A DNA stretch of 64,000 nt from Halopseudomonas formosensis (GCF_900115905.1 NZ_FOYD01000001.1:310001-374000), one strand, 5' to 3'. Numbered from the stretch's first letter, positions 1 through 8,741 are shown. The notes: generated from the sequence alone by a model not told the origin. Numbers and translations: made by a program.

Positions 1-1390
1 CAACCCGGCCAACGGCAAGGTCATCAGCCGGGTGCACGAAGCTGGCCGTGAAGAGGTCGACGCTGCCGTCAAGGCTGCGCGTGACGCGCTCAAGGGCCCG
101 TGGGGGCGGATGACGGTGGAGCAACGCACGGCAATCCTGCACAAGGTGGCTGACGGCATCAACGCCCGTTTTGACGAGTTCCTCGAGGCCGAATGTCAGG
201 ACACTGGCAAGCCCAAATCGCTGGCCAGCCACATCGACATTCCGCGTGGTGCGGCCAACTTCAAGGTGTTTGCCGACCTGGTCAAGAATATCGCCGCTGA
301 GGCCTTCGAAATGGCCACTCCCGATGGCACCGGGGCCCTCAACTATGCGGTACGCCGGCCCAAGGGCGTGATCGGGGTGATCTGCCCGTGGAACCTGCCG
401 TTGCTGCTGATGACCTGGAAGGTCGGCCCGGCGCTGGCCTGCGGCAACACTGTGGTGGTCAAGCCGTCGGAGGAAACCCCGACCACCACTGCGCTGCTGG
501 GCGAGGTGATGAAGCAGGCCGGCGTGCCTGATGGGGTCTATAACGTGGTGCATGGCTTCGGCGGCAACTCGGCCGGCGCTTTCCTGACTGAACACCCGGA
601 TGTTGATGCCTATACCTTTACCGGCGAGACCGGCACTGGCGAAACCATTATGAAGGCCGCCGCCAACGGCGTGCGTCAGGTATCGCTGGAGTTGGGTGGC
701 AAGAACGCTGGCATCGTGTTCGCCGACTGCGATATGGACAAGGCCATCGAGGGCACCCTGCGTTCGGCGTTCGCCAACTGCGGTCAGGTGTGCCTGGGCA
801 CCGAGCGGGTGTACGTGCAGCGGCCGATCTTTGACGAGTTCGTCGCCCGCCTCAAGGCCGGCGCTGAAGAGTTGGTGATCGGCCCGCCGGACGATGAGCG
901 CAGCAACTTCGGCCCGCTGATCAGTCTCAAGCACCGCGAGAAAGTGTTGTCCTACTACCAGAAGGCGGTCGACGACGGCGCTAACGTGATCACTGGTGGT
1001 GGCGTGCCGGACATGCCAGCCGAACTGGCGCATGGCGCCTGGGTACAGCCGACTATCTGGACCGGTCTGCAGGACGACTCGGCGGTGGTGACCGAAGAGA
1101 TCTTCGGCCCCTGCTGCCATATCCGCCCGTTCGATACCGAGGAAGAGGCCATCGAGCTGGCCAACAGTCTGCCCTACGGCCTGGCTTCGGCGCTCTGGAC
1201 CGAGAACGTGACCCGCGCCCATCGCGTTGCAGGGCAACTTGAAGCCGGCATCGTTTGGGTCAACAGCTGGTTCCTGCGTGACCTGCGTACCGCCTTCGGT
1301 GGCAGCAAGCAGTCAGGTATCGGTCGTGAAGGCGGTGTGCACTCGCTGGAGTTCTACACCGAACTGAAAAACATCTGCGTGAAGCTGTGA
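1..1390 (+). CDS. dmpC: 2-hydroxymuconic semialdehyde dehydrogenase, 5' end outside window
   Basis: NAD-dependent aldehyde dehydrogenase that oxidises 2-hydroxymuconic semialdehyde to 4-oxalocrotonate in the catechol meta-cleavage pathway. The frame is open from base 2, where it already reads the aldehyde-dehydrogenase motif NPANGKVI, so the true start lies upstream and roughly 20-25 residues are missing. The active-site Cys is in GQVCLGTERV (codon at 791-793) and the general-base Glu is in LELGGKNAG. The gene is followed after 7 bases by the dmpD-like hydrolase, in the standard dmpCDEFGHI/xylGFJQKIH order, which is the main reason for this substrate assignment over other aldehyde dehydrogenases. 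Confidence 0.92.
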   Translation, partial: NPANGKVISRVHEAGREEVDAAVKAARDALKGPWGRMTVEQRTAILHKVADGINARFDEFLEAECQDTGKPKSLASHIDIPRGAANFKVFADLVKNIAAEAFEMATPDGTGALNYAVRRPKGVIGVICPWNLPLLLMTWKVGPALACGNTVVVKPSEETPTTTALLGEVMKQAGVPDGVYNVVHGFGGNSAGAFLTEHPDVDAYTFTGETGTGETIMKAAANGVRQVSLELGGKNAGIVFADCDMDKAIEGTLRSAFANCGQVCLGTERVYVQRPIFDEFVARLKAGAEELVIGPPDDERSNFGPLISLKHREKVLSYYQKAVDDGANVITGGGVPDMPAELAHGAWVQPTIWTGLQDDSAVVTEEIFGPCCHIRPFDTEEEAIELANSLPYGLASALWTENVTRAHRVAGQLEAGIVWVNSWFLRDLRTAFGGSKQSGIGREGGVHSLEFYTELKNICVKL

Positions 1391-1397
1391 GGCGCCC

Positions 1398-2252
1398 ATG
1401 ACCGTACCTGTCAACAGCCCGGAAGTCGGTCGCAGCATCACTGCTGCCGGCTTCCAGACCAACCTGCACGACAGCGGCACAGGTTTTCCGCTGATGCTGA
1501 TTCACGGCTCTGGCCCCGGCGTCACTGCCTGGGCCAACTGGCGTCTGATCATGCCGACCCTGGCAGAGTCGCGCCGTGTCATTGCCCCCGACATGCTCGG
1601 CTTCGGCTACAGCGAACGCCCGGAGCAGCCTGACTACCGTCGCGATGTCTGGGTCGAGCACGCCATCGGTGTACTCGATACCCTGGGCATCGAACAGGCC
1701 GATCTGGTCGGCAACTCCTTCGGCGGCGGCATCGCCCTGGCGTTGGCGATCAAGTACCCCGAGCGTGTGCGTCGGCTGGTACTGATGGGCAGCGTTGGGG
1801 TCAGCTTCCCGATTACTCCCGGCCTGGATGAGGTCTGGGGCTATGAGCCGTCGTTCGAGACCATGCGCCGGCTGATGGATACCTTCGCCTACGACCGCAG
1901 TCTGGTCACCGACGAACTGGCCGAGTTGCGCTACCAGGCCAGCATTCGCCCGGGCTTCCAGGAGTCCTTCGCGCAGATGTTTCCGCCCCCGCGCCAGCGC
2001 TGGGTCGATGGTCTGGCCAGTGCCGAGGCTGATATCCGCAACCTGCCACACGAAACCCTGGTGATTCATGGTCGCGAGGATCAGGTGATCCCGCTACAGG
2101 CGTCACTGCAACTGGCCGAGCTGATTCCCAACGCACAGTTGCATGTATTCGGCCATTGCGGCCACTGGACCCAGATCGAACATGCCGGTCGCTTCGCGCG
2201 GCTGGTGGAAGATTTTCTCAGCGAAGCCGACAGCGCTTCAGGAGCACACTGA
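1398..2252 (+). CDS. dmpD: 2-hydroxymuconic semialdehyde hydrolase
   Basis: Alpha/beta-hydrolase (284 aa) that splits 2-hydroxymuconic semialdehyde (or its ketone analogues) into 2-hydroxypenta-2,4-dienoate plus formate or acetate: the hydrolytic branch of meta-cleavage. Visible landmarks are the oxyanion motif IHGSGPGVTAW near residue 35, the nucleophile elbow GNSFGGG (Ser), the acid Asp in GREDQVIPL and the C-terminal His in FGHCGHW. Length is normal for DmpD/XylF. It lies 7 bases after dmpC and its stop is 2 bases before the dmpE start, indicating a single transcript. Having both the dehydrogenase and hydrolase branches lets the operon process both unsubstituted and methyl catechols. Confidence 0.92.
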   Translation: MTVPVNSPEVGRSITAAGFQTNLHDSGTGFPLMLIHGSGPGVTAWANWRLIMPTLAESRRVIAPDMLGFGYSERPEQPDYRRDVWVEHAIGVLDTLGIEQADLVGNSFGGGIALALAIKYPERVRRLVLMGSVGVSFPITPGLDEVWGYEPSFETMRRLMDTFAYDRSLVTDELAELRYQASIRPGFQESFAQMFPPPRQRWVDGLASAEADIRNLPHETLVIHGREDQVIPLQASLQLAELIPNAQLHVFGHCGHWTQIEHAGRFARLVEDFLSEADSASGAH

Positions 2253-2254
2253 CC

Positions 2255-3040
2255 ATGGATCAGACCCAGATCAACCAACTCGGCGACGAGCTTTACCAGG
2301 CCATGCTCAAGCGTGAAGCAGTCAGCCCACTTACCAGCCGTGGCTTCGATATCAGCATCGAAGACGCCTACGACATTTCCCTGCGCATGCTGCAAAACCG
2401 GCTGGATGCTGGTGAGCGGGTGATTGGCAAGAAGATCGGTGTCACCAGCAAGGCAGTGCAGAACATGCTCAATGTGCACCAGCCGGACTTCGGCTACCTG
2501 ACCGACGCCATGGTTTACAACAGCGGCGAAGCCATGCCGATCAGTGAAAAGCTGATGCAGCCCCGCGCCGAAGGCGAAATCGCCTTCATCCTGAAAAAGG
2601 ATCTGACCGGCCCGGGCGTGACCAACGCCGATGTGCTGGCCGCCACAGAATGTGTGATGCCGTGCTTCGAGATCATCGATTCGCGCATCCAGGACTGGAA
2701 GATCGCTATTCAGGACACAGTTGCTGATAACGCCTCCTGCGGCCTGTTCGTGCTCGGTGACCACGCGGTCTCTCCGCGCCAGGTCGATCTGGTCACCTGC
2801 GGCATGGTGGTGGAAAAGAACGGCCAGATCATCAGCACTGGTGCCGGCGCTGCGGCGCTGGGTTCACCGGTCAACTGCGTCGCCTGGCTGGCCAATACTC
2901 TGGGTCAGTTCGGCATTTCGCTGAAGGCCGGTGAAGTCATCCTGTCCGGTTCGCTGGTGCCGCTGGAGCCGGTCAAGGCGGGTGACTTTATGCAAGTCAG
3001 CATTGGTGGCATCGGTACAGCCAGCGTGCGCTTTACCTGA
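2255..3040 (+). CDS. dmpE: 2-oxopent-4-enoate (2-hydroxypenta-2,4-dienoate) hydratase
   Basis: Hydrates 2-hydroxypenta-2,4-dienoate to 4-hydroxy-2-oxovalerate in the lower meta pathway. The ATG at 2255 gives 261 aa, the usual DmpE/MhpD length; the reading frame is open further upstream, but that part overlaps dmpD and does not look like the family. It contains the fumarylacetoacetase-like hydratase core with [12 protein letters not shown] and [10 protein letters not shown], the metal-binding acidic residues of the family. It is a paralogue of the decarboxylase dmpH further down the operon, with which it is known to form a complex. A 150-bp gap carrying a repeat-like element follows before dmpF. 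Confidence 0.92.
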   Translation: MDQTQINQLGDELYQAMLKREAVSPLTSRGFDISIEDAYDISLRMLQNRLDAGERVIGKKIGVTSKAVQNMLNVHQPDFGYLTDAMVYNSGEAMPISEKLMQPRAEGEIAFILKKDLTGPGVTNADVLAATECVMPCFEIIDSRIQDWKIAIQDTVADNASCGLFVLGDHAVSPRQVDLVTCGMVVEKNGQIISTGAGAAALGSPVNCVAWLANTLGQFGISLKAGEVILSGSLVPLEPVKAGDFMQVSIGGIGTASVRFT

Positions 3041-3140
3041 CTGGATTTGTCGCGGGCCTATGGCCCTCGCAATGATGGTGAAGAGTTATGGAGCCCTCCA
3101 GCGTTATTGCGAGCGTAGCGAAGCATTCCATGACGCAGGC
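3041..3140. repeat. Interspersed inverted-repeat element between dmpE and dmpF
   Basis: The 150-bp gap inside the otherwise tightly packed operon holds CTCGCAAT (3066-3073) and its complement ATTGCGAG (3106-3113), the latter running into GCGTAGCGAAGCATTCC. This resembles the widespread dispersed bacterial repeat of the type attgcgagcg-agcgaagcaatcc. It can form a hairpin in the mRNA and may act as a processing or attenuation site between dmpE and dmpF. Family membership is from memory of the motif and was not searched. Confidence 0.5.
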
Positions 3141-3190
3141 AATGCCAGCCACCAGAACAGAACAAGTGTTACCCCAACGAGGGCATAAAC

Positions 3191-4129
3191 ATGAGCAAGA
3201 AACTGAAAGCCGCGATCATCGGCTCGGGCAACATCGGCACCGACCTGATGATCAAGATCCTGCGCAACAGCGAGCATATCGCCATGGGAGCGATGGTTGG
3301 CATCGACCCCGAATCCGATGGCCTGGCGCGCGCTGCGCGCATGGGCGTGGCCACCACCCATGAAGGGGTGGATGGCCTGGTCAAGATGACGGAATTTGCC
3401 GACATCGACTTTATCTTCGATGCCACCTCGGCCGGTGCCCACCGGCACAACGAGGTGTTTCTGCGCGACCACAAGCCGGACCTGCGGATCATCGACCTGA
3501 CCCCAGCGGCCATCGGGCCCTACTGCGTGCCGGTGGTGAACCTTGAGCAACATATCAACGAAGCCAACGTCAACATGGTCACCTGCGGTGGCCAGGCCAC
3601 CATCCCCATGGTCGCCGCCGTCTCCCGCGTGGCCAAGGTGCACTACGGCGAAATCGTCGCCTCGATTTCCTCCAAGTCAGCCGGCCCGGGTACCCGCGCC
3701 AATATTGACGAGTTCACCGAAACCACCTCCAAGGCGATTGAAGTGATCGGTGGCGCCAAACGTGGCAAGGCAATCATCATCATGAACCCGGCCGAGCCGC
3801 CTCTGATCATGCGCGATACCGTGTATGTACTGAGCGAACTGGCTGACCAGGCCGCGGTGGAAGCCTCGGTGGAAGAGATGGTCCAGGCCGTCAACAGCTA
3901 CGTACCCGGCTACCGCCTGAAGCAGAAGGTCCAGTTTGACGTGATCCCGCAAGACCAGCCGCTGAACGTCCCTGGCCTCGGCCACCTGAGCGGGCTGAAA
4001 ACCTCGATCTTCCTCGAAGTCGAAGGCGCCGCCCATTACCTGCCGGCCTACGCTGGCAACCTCGACATCATGACCTCCGCTGCGCTGGCTACCGCCGAGC
4101 GTATGGCGCAGTCGATGACCCAGGCCTGA
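3191..4129 (+). CDS. dmpF: Acetaldehyde dehydrogenase (acylating)
   Basis: Converts the acetaldehyde produced by the adjacent aldolase to acetyl-CoA with NAD+ and CoA; in this family aldolase and dehydrogenase form a channelled DmpG-DmpF complex. The 312-aa protein opens with a Rossmann motif ([13 protein letters not shown]) and has the catalytic Cys132 in NMVTCGGQA, the position described for DmpF/BphJ. Its stop is followed 10 bases later by dmpG. It sits after the 150-bp repeat-bearing gap that separates it from dmpE. Confidence 0.95.
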   Translation: MSKKLKAAIIGSGNIGTDLMIKILRNSEHIAMGAMVGIDPESDGLARAARMGVATTHEGVDGLVKMTEFADIDFIFDATSAGAHRHNEVFLRDHKPDLRIIDLTPAAIGPYCVPVVNLEQHINEANVNMVTCGGQATIPMVAAVSRVAKVHYGEIVASISSKSAGPGTRANIDEFTETTSKAIEVIGGAKRGKAIIIMNPAEPPLIMRDTVYVLSELADQAAVEASVEEMVQAVNSYVPGYRLKQKVQFDVIPQDQPLNVPGLGHLSGLKTSIFLEVEGAAHYLPAYAGNLDIMTSAALATAERMAQSMTQA

Positions 4130-4139
4130 GGAGACCATC

Positions 4140-5174
4140 ATGACCTTCAATCCCGGCAAAAAACTCTATATCTCTGACGTCACCCTGCGTGACGGCAGCC
4201 ATGCCATCCGCCACCAGTACTCGATCAAGAACGTGCAGGACATCGCCCGAGCCCTGGACAAGGCCAAGGTCGACTCGATCGAAGTCGCCCACGGTGACGG
4301 CCTGCAAGGCTCCAGTTTCAACTACGGCTTCGGCGCACACACCGACCTGGAATGGATCGAAGCAGTGGCCGAAGTGGTCACCCATTCACAGATCGCCACA
4401 CTGCTGCTGCCCGGCATCGGCACCATCCATGACCTGGACAATGCCTACAACGCCGGTGCGCGCATCGTCCGCGTCGCCACCCACTGCACCGAGGCCGATA
4501 TATCCAAGCAGCACATCGAACACGCGCGCAAGCTGGGCATGGACACCGTTGGCTTTCTGATGATGAGCCACATGCAGACCCCGCAGGGTCTGGCCCAGCA
4601 GGCGAAGATGATGGAAGACTACGGCGCCACCTGCCTGTATGTCGTCGACTCTGGCGGCGCCATGGGCATGCAGGATATCCGTGACCGCTTCCGCGCACTG
4701 AAAGATGTACTCAAACCCGAAACCCAGACCGGCATTCACGCCCACCACAACCTCAGTCTCGGGGTGGCCAACTCCATCGCCGCCGTGGAAGAAGGCTGTG
4801 ACCGCATCGACGCCAGCCTGGCCGGCATGGGTGCCGGGGCCGGCAACGCACCGCTGGAAGTCTTTATTGCCGCCGCCGAACGCCTCGGCTGGGAGCACGG
4901 CACCGATCTGTACACCCTGATGGACGCCGCCGATGACATCGTCCGGCCGCTGCAGGACCGCCCGGTGCGGGTTGACCGTGAAACCCTGGCCCTGGGTTAT
5001 GCCGGGGTCTACTCCAGCTTCCTGCGTCACTCGGAAGTGGCGGCCCAGAAGTATGGGCTGAAGACCGTCGACATTCTGGTCGAGCTGGGCAAGCGCCGTA
5101 TGGTCGGCGGTCAGGAAGACATGATCGTGGATGTGGCACTGGATCTGCTGAAAAAACAGGAGCAATCGGCATGA
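4140..5174 (+). CDS. dmpG: 4-hydroxy-2-oxovalerate aldolase
   Basis: Divalent-metal-dependent (class II type) aldolase that cleaves 4-hydroxy-2-oxovalerate to pyruvate and acetaldehyde. The N-terminal motif contains Arg17, Asp18 and His21 ([13 protein letters not shown]), the catalytic set known for DmpG/BphI, and the later [10 protein letters not shown] supplies the metal-binding histidines. Its 344 aa are typical. The stop overlaps the dmpH start by four bases (ATGA), indicating translational coupling. Together with DmpF it channels acetaldehyde to acetyl-CoA. Confidence 0.95.
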   Translation: MTFNPGKKLYISDVTLRDGSHAIRHQYSIKNVQDIARALDKAKVDSIEVAHGDGLQGSSFNYGFGAHTDLEWIEAVAEVVTHSQIATLLLPGIGTIHDLDNAYNAGARIVRVATHCTEADISKQHIEHARKLGMDTVGFLMMSHMQTPQGLAQQAKMMEDYGATCLYVVDSGGAMGMQDIRDRFRALKDVLKPETQTGIHAHHNLSLGVANSIAAVEEGCDRIDASLAGMGAGAGNAPLEVFIAAAERLGWEHGTDLYTLMDAADDIVRPLQDRPVRVDRETLALGYAGVYSSFLRHSEVAAQKYGLKTVDILVELGKRRMVGGQEDMIVDVALDLLKKQEQSA

Positions 5175-5974
5175 AAGAGCAAAAAAAAACCCTGACCCGT
5201 GAGCAGGTGCTGGCGCTGGCTGAGCATATCGAGAATGCCGAACTGCAGGCCCACGACATTCACAAGATCACCAATGACTACCCGGACATGACCTTTGCCG
5301 ATGCCTACGATATCCAGTGGGAAATCCGTCGGCGCAAGGAAGCCCGGGGCAACAAGATCGTCGGTCTGAAGATGGGCTTGACCTCCTGGGCCAAGATGGC
5401 GCAGATGGGTGTGGAAACCCCGATCTACGGCTTCCTTGCCGACTACTTCAGCGTACCGGATGGCGGCGTGGTGGATACCAAAGAACTGATTCACCCGAAG
5501 ATCGAGGCAGAAATTTCCTTCGTTACCAAGGCCCCGCTCAAGGGCCCGGGCTGTCACATCGGTGATGTGTTGGCAGCCACTGATTATGTGGTGCCGACTG
5601 TCGAGGTGATCGATTCACGCTACGAGAACTTCAAGTTCGATTTGATCAGCGTGGTGGCCGATAACGCTTCTTCGACCCGTTTCATTACCGGTGGGCAGAT
5701 GGCCAATGTCGAAGACGTCGACCTGAAGAACTTCGGTGTGGTGGTGGAAAAGAACGGTGAGGTAGTCGATGTCGGTGCCGGTGCCGCAGTACTCGGGCAT
5801 CCGGCCTCCAGCGTCGCTATGTTGGCCAACCTGCTGGCTGAGCGCGGCGAGCACATTCCGGCGGGCAGCTTCATCATGACCGGCGGCATCACTGCGGCGA
5901 TCACGGTCGAAGCCGGGGACAATATCAGTGTGCGTTACCAGGGGCTGGGCAGTGTGACCTGCCGGTTTGTCTGA
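5171..5974 (+). CDS. dmpH: 4-oxalocrotonate decarboxylase
   Basis: Decarboxylates 4-oxalocrotonate (keto form) to 2-hydroxypenta-2,4-dienoate, closing the dehydrogenase branch of meta-cleavage. The 267-aa protein is homologous along its length to dmpE in this operon (compare [12 protein letters not shown] and [10 protein letters not shown]), as expected for DmpH/XylI, and the two are known to associate. It starts inside the dmpG stop codon and is followed 10 bases later by the tautomerase. Confidence 0.93.
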   Translation: MKEQKKTLTREQVLALAEHIENAELQAHDIHKITNDYPDMTFADAYDIQWEIRRRKEARGNKIVGLKMGLTSWAKMAQMGVETPIYGFLADYFSVPDGGVVDTKELIHPKIEAEISFVTKAPLKGPGCHIGDVLAATDYVVPTVEVIDSRYENFKFDLISVVADNASSTRFITGGQMANVEDVDLKNFGVVVEKNGEVVDVGAGAAVLGHPASSVAMLANLLAERGEHIPAGSFIMTGGITAAITVEAGDNISVRYQGLGSVTCRFV

Positions 5975-5984
5975 GGAGAGAACT

Positions 5985-6176
5985 ATGCCGATTGCACAAT
6001 TGCACATTCTTGAAGGTCGCAGCGACGAGCAGAAGGAAACGCTGATCCGCGAAGTCAGCGAAGCTATCGCCCGGGCGCTGGATGCGCCGCTGCCGAGTGT
6101 CCGGGTAATCATCAGTGAGATGCCAAAAGCGCATTTCGGGATTGGTGGCGAGCCGGCGAGCAAGGTCAGGCGCTAA
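5985..6176 (+). CDS. dmpI: 4-oxalocrotonate tautomerase
   Basis: Small tautomerase (63 aa) that converts the enol form of 4-oxalocrotonate to the keto form for the decarboxylase. The start at 5985 is chosen because it leaves Pro as the first residue after Met ([12 protein letters not shown]), and that N-terminal Pro is the catalytic base of the family; an upstream in-frame ATG at 5967 overlaps dmpH and would bury it. A strong GAGGAGAG ribosome site precedes 5985. The conserved [12 protein letters not shown] helix and the Arg residues near the middle are present. Confidence 0.94.
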   Translation: MPIAQLHILEGRSDEQKETLIREVSEAIARALDAPLPSVRVIISEMPKAHFGIGGEPASKVRR

Positions 6177-6196
6177 GACAGCTCCAGGAGGCAGCT

Positions 6197-6895
6197 ATGG
6201 CATCCGCGCGCACGTTACCGACGCTGTTTCTGTCCTGCCGCGATGGCCGGCCGGCGGTATCTCGTCCGGCACCGCTGATCAGTCGGCTGGTCGAGCCGGG
6301 CACGGCGGTCGAGGCTGTGGTGTTCATCACTATCGAGCACACCGGGAGTGGTGCGCGGCTGTCGGCCGGCCCTGCCTGCAGTGAGCGGCTACAGAGCCTG
6401 GCCAGTCTGCTGGCTGGGCAGGGGCTTGCGGTTCAGGTCGAATGCTTGCCGCATCCGGCACTGGCGGATGTCGCGGCGGAGTTGTGTGAACCGGCCCCGG
6501 GTGAATGCATCGAGCTGTGTTTGAGTCGGGACTTGGGCGCATGGCGGTGTCGCCAGATCGGTCAGGCCCTGAGTACCTGGCGTGATGACTGTGTTCTGCT
6601 GGTGTGTCTGGACCGGGTGCGCGAAGACGCCCGGGCCGAAGCCCAGCGGCCGCTACATGATTCGTACTGGCGTGGCTTGATGAGTCACTGGGTCGAGCAG
6701 CAGCAATGGCAGCAGGCTATGAGCGGCAATGTCGAGCTGGCCTATGAGTCGGGGTTCGACGATGACGGTACCGATACCTTGTGCCTGTTGCAGGCGGCAT
6801 TTGGTCTGGGTGGTCAGCATATGCCCGAGCGCTTGTTTGGCTTCGACCTGGATGATCATCAACGCGCTCTGGCCGGTTACGGCTGGATGAACTGA
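6197..6895 (+). CDS. Degenerate DODA/LigB-like extradiol dioxygenase homologue, probably non-catalytic
   Basis: 232 aa with a good AGGAGG ribosome site. It opens with LPTLFLSCRDGRP, which lines up with the LPTLFISHGSP opening of class III (DODA-type) extradiol dioxygenases, but the metal-binding His is replaced (S13-C14-R15). A second block, CIELCLSRDLGAWRCRQIGQ followed by VLLVCLDRV, matches the VVQLSLDPR...GRAL...VLIIGSGSLTHN region of the family, again without its His. The C-terminal part also lacks a clear H-rich motif. It lies in the meta-cleavage operon between dmpI and a GlcG-like gene, so a role in ring-cleavage metabolism (binding, chaperone or regulatory) is plausible but not shown. 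The family call is by eye and could be wrong. Confidence 0.45.
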   Translation: MASARTLPTLFLSCRDGRPAVSRPAPLISRLVEPGTAVEAVVFITIEHTGSGARLSAGPACSERLQSLASLLAGQGLAVQVECLPHPALADVAAELCEPAPGECIELCLSRDLGAWRCRQIGQALSTWRDDCVLLVCLDRVREDARAEAQRPLHDSYWRGLMSHWVEQQQWQQAMSGNVELAYESGFDDDGTDTLCLLQAAFGLGGQHMPERLFGFDLDDHQRALAGYGWMN

Positions 6896-6905
6896 GGAGA
6901 TCTGT

Positions 6906-7337
6906 ATGGCTGAACTGAGTCAGCAGTCCAGCTTGCACTGGGAGGCAGCGTTGGCAGCAGCCCAGGCGGCAATGGCGCATGCCCGACAACTGGACATCAA
7001 GGTGCATGTTGCCGTGGTGGACCGGGCCGGGTTGGAACTGGCCTATCTGCGCCACAACGACGCATTCCTGCATTCGGCCGATATCGCCCGTGACAAGGCC
7101 TATACCGCCGCCGGTTTCGGTTTCCCGACCAGTGCCTGGCTCGGCATCCTCGAGGCCAACCCGGCCATGCGTCTGGGTTTTCCCCAGCGTCCCCGGCTGG
7201 TGGTGTTTGGCGGAGGGCTGCCGGTTCTGGTCCATGGGCAGTGCGTTGGCGGTATCGGTGTCTCCGGTGGCTCGGAAGCCGAGGACGAGGCCTGCGCCCG
7301 GGCCGGGCTGCGGGCCATTGGTCTGGAGAGCGACTGA
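6906..7337 (+). CDS. GlcG/HbpS family protein (DUF336)
   Basis: 143-aa single-domain protein of the GlcG/HbpS family: helix with AAMAHARQLDIKVHVAVVD, the DRAGLELAYLRHNDA strand-turn, DIARDKAYTAAGFG, and the glycine-rich C-terminal GGLPVLVHGQCVGGIGVSGG. Members bind haem or act as accessory proteins and are common at the end of aromatic and glycolate catabolic operons; the precise role is unknown. It follows the dioxygenase-like gene after 10 bases with a GAGGAG ribosome site and is the last intact gene of the operon. No signal peptide is seen. Confidence 0.8.
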   Translation: MAELSQQSSLHWEAALAAAQAAMAHARQLDIKVHVAVVDRAGLELAYLRHNDAFLHSADIARDKAYTAAGFGFPTSAWLGILEANPAMRLGFPQRPRLVVFGGGLPVLVHGQCVGGIGVSGGSEAEDEACARAGLRAIGLESD

Positions 7338-7442
7338 CCGTCGGTGAGCGCAGTACATCAACTCAGGTCCATGGGCGTACCATGGGCCTATTGTCGTTCT
7401 GGCTGGATAGCCCAGCCCCATAACAATGACAAGGGAGGGAGC

Positions 7443-7690
7443 ATGGCTACACATCCGCTACCCCAATTGCCTTTCGCCAGCCGCAGCATTCTGGCTTCGA
7501 CCGATTATGCCGAGGCCGAAGCGCTGATCAACAGCAATCTCAATGAGCAGCGCAGCGTGCGGCCCAGCCGGGCGCGGGCCCAGGCCGACATTCAGATCAC
7601 CCTGCAAGCCCTGTCTGAAATCAAGCTGTTCGGTGCCCATTGGGGCGATGCCGTGACTGTGCGCTCCTCCCCATTGGCCTGTTGGCACGG
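7443..7690 (+). pseudogene. AraC/XylS-type regulator, N-terminal fragment truncated by IS66 debris
   Basis: The start codon at 7443 follows AAGGGAGG. The first ~80 residues (LPFASRSILASTDYAEAEAL, then LSEIKLFGAHWGDAVTVRSS) match the ligand-binding N-terminal domain of AraC-type activators. The homology stops near 7680, where IS66-derived sequence begins, and the frame ends at 7730 with no helix-turn-helix domain. An AraC-type activator would be a natural regulator of a meta-cleavage operon, so the cognate regulator may have been lost here. An intact copy elsewhere cannot be excluded. Confidence 0.7.
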
Positions 7691-7696
7691 CATTTG

Positions 7697-7974
7697 CGCC
7701 TGCTCACAGGCTATCGGGGCTACCTGGTGACGGATGATGTCGCAAAAACTGGCTGTTCAGTGACACATCCAAGGGCGCCCATGCCAGCGCGCTGCTCTAC
7801 AGCCTGATCGAAACGGCCAAGGCCACTCTATGCCTGGTTGCGCCACGTGCTGGTGCGCCTGCCGCTGGCCACGACCACCGCTGACTACGAAGCACTGCTG
7901 CCGTGGAACTGCGGACAGGTCAATAGTTACTGATCAGCAGCCCTGCTGGAAGGTGGGGTTTACGGAGCGCATAC
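7697..7974 (+). mobile_element. IS66-family transposase remnant with right terminal repeat
   Basis: Two scraps of an IS66 TnpC protein are visible. Bases 7700-7741 encode LLTGYRGYLVTDD (the strand preceding a catalytic Asp). From 7741 in another frame comes RKNWLFSDTSKGAHASALLY and, after a further small deletion, YAWLRHVLVRLPLATT and DYEALLPWNC, the typical IS66 C-terminal signature. The sequence ends in GGGGTTTACGGAGCGCATAC (7955-7974), which resembles an IS66 inverted repeat end. Internal deletions and frameshifts make it non-functional, and no left end was found. Confidence 0.85.
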
Positions 7975-8402
7975 GTAGAAACGGGTGTTGTTGTCGGACT
8001 TGTGATCGAAGTTGCCATCTTCGTGGCGCTCGGTGCGCATGGTAAAGGCGCCCAGCGTGCGACCACTCTGACCGTTCAGGGTCAGGCGCAGGCCGTCGAA
8101 GGTTTGACGGATATTCGCGGTGTCGGCGTAAGTCACCAGCGCGTGCACGCCATAGGCCATTTCCTGGCGGCCGGCGCGAATCGGCAGGCGCTGCCGGCCC
8201 AGATCGAGGTTGCTTTCAACGAAGGCCTGATGAATGTCGTTACGACTTTCATCGCGCGGGTTTTGCAGTTCCTTGCCCTAACTGCGGGTGTTTTCCAGTT
8301 TTACGAAGGCGCGCAGGCGGTCATCCAGCAGGTGCAGGTCGGCTGCAGTTGGGCTCGCTGTTGCAGGTAATTGTCCTTGTGCAGCGGAATCAGTTGACCA
8401 CT
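7975..8402 (-). pseudogene. Outer-membrane porin (alginate-export-like family) fragment
   Basis: Read on the minus strand: NYLQQRAQL, then after a frameshift DLHLLDDRLRAFVKLENTRS, a TAG stop where the family has Trp, GKELQNPRDESRNDIHQAFV, and GRQEMAYGVHALVTYADTAN with FDGLRLTLNGQSGRT. These are hallmarks of AlgE-like alginate-export-family porins. Both ends are missing: the C-terminal side stops exactly at the IS66 terminal repeat. One frameshift, one nonsense codon and two truncations make it a clear pseudogene. Confidence 0.75.
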
Positions 8403-8741
8403 ACAGGTCCCATCCATGTATGCTGAAGATCGTTTTAACGTGGCGCAATGTACTTTCCGCTGCGCCCTCCAGAGCCCCAATCTACTGACACAATCTGGAA
8501 GCGAAAACGCTGATTAGCAGCTGATCGTAACTTGACGAATCGCAGCTCAAAGGACGGCGTAGCGGCCAGCACGTCGTCCCGAGACAGCGTAACCAGCAGA
8601 CTTCCTCCGACTCCATCACACAAGTCCAGCACAGCGGCCAGCCCAACATGCGCCCGCGGAGCAGCACGCATCACTGGCCCCCACCGCCCCCCCTCGCTAC
8701 AATTCTCCGGTTACCTACCCATCCCCCCGATCAGGAAGAAT
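8403..8741. other. Unassigned junction region upstream of dnaE
   Basis: 339 bases between the porin fragment and dnaE. No convincing gene is present; a minus-strand open stretch (about 8435-8674) has no recognisable homology, and the plus-strand frame open upstream of dnaE is not protein-like. A TACAAT hexamer at 8698-8703 could be a dnaE -10 element, without an obvious -35, and AGGAAG at 8733-8738 is the dnaE ribosome site. In Pseudomonas the gene directly upstream of dnaE is normally rnhB, which is absent here. Confidence 0.6.
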
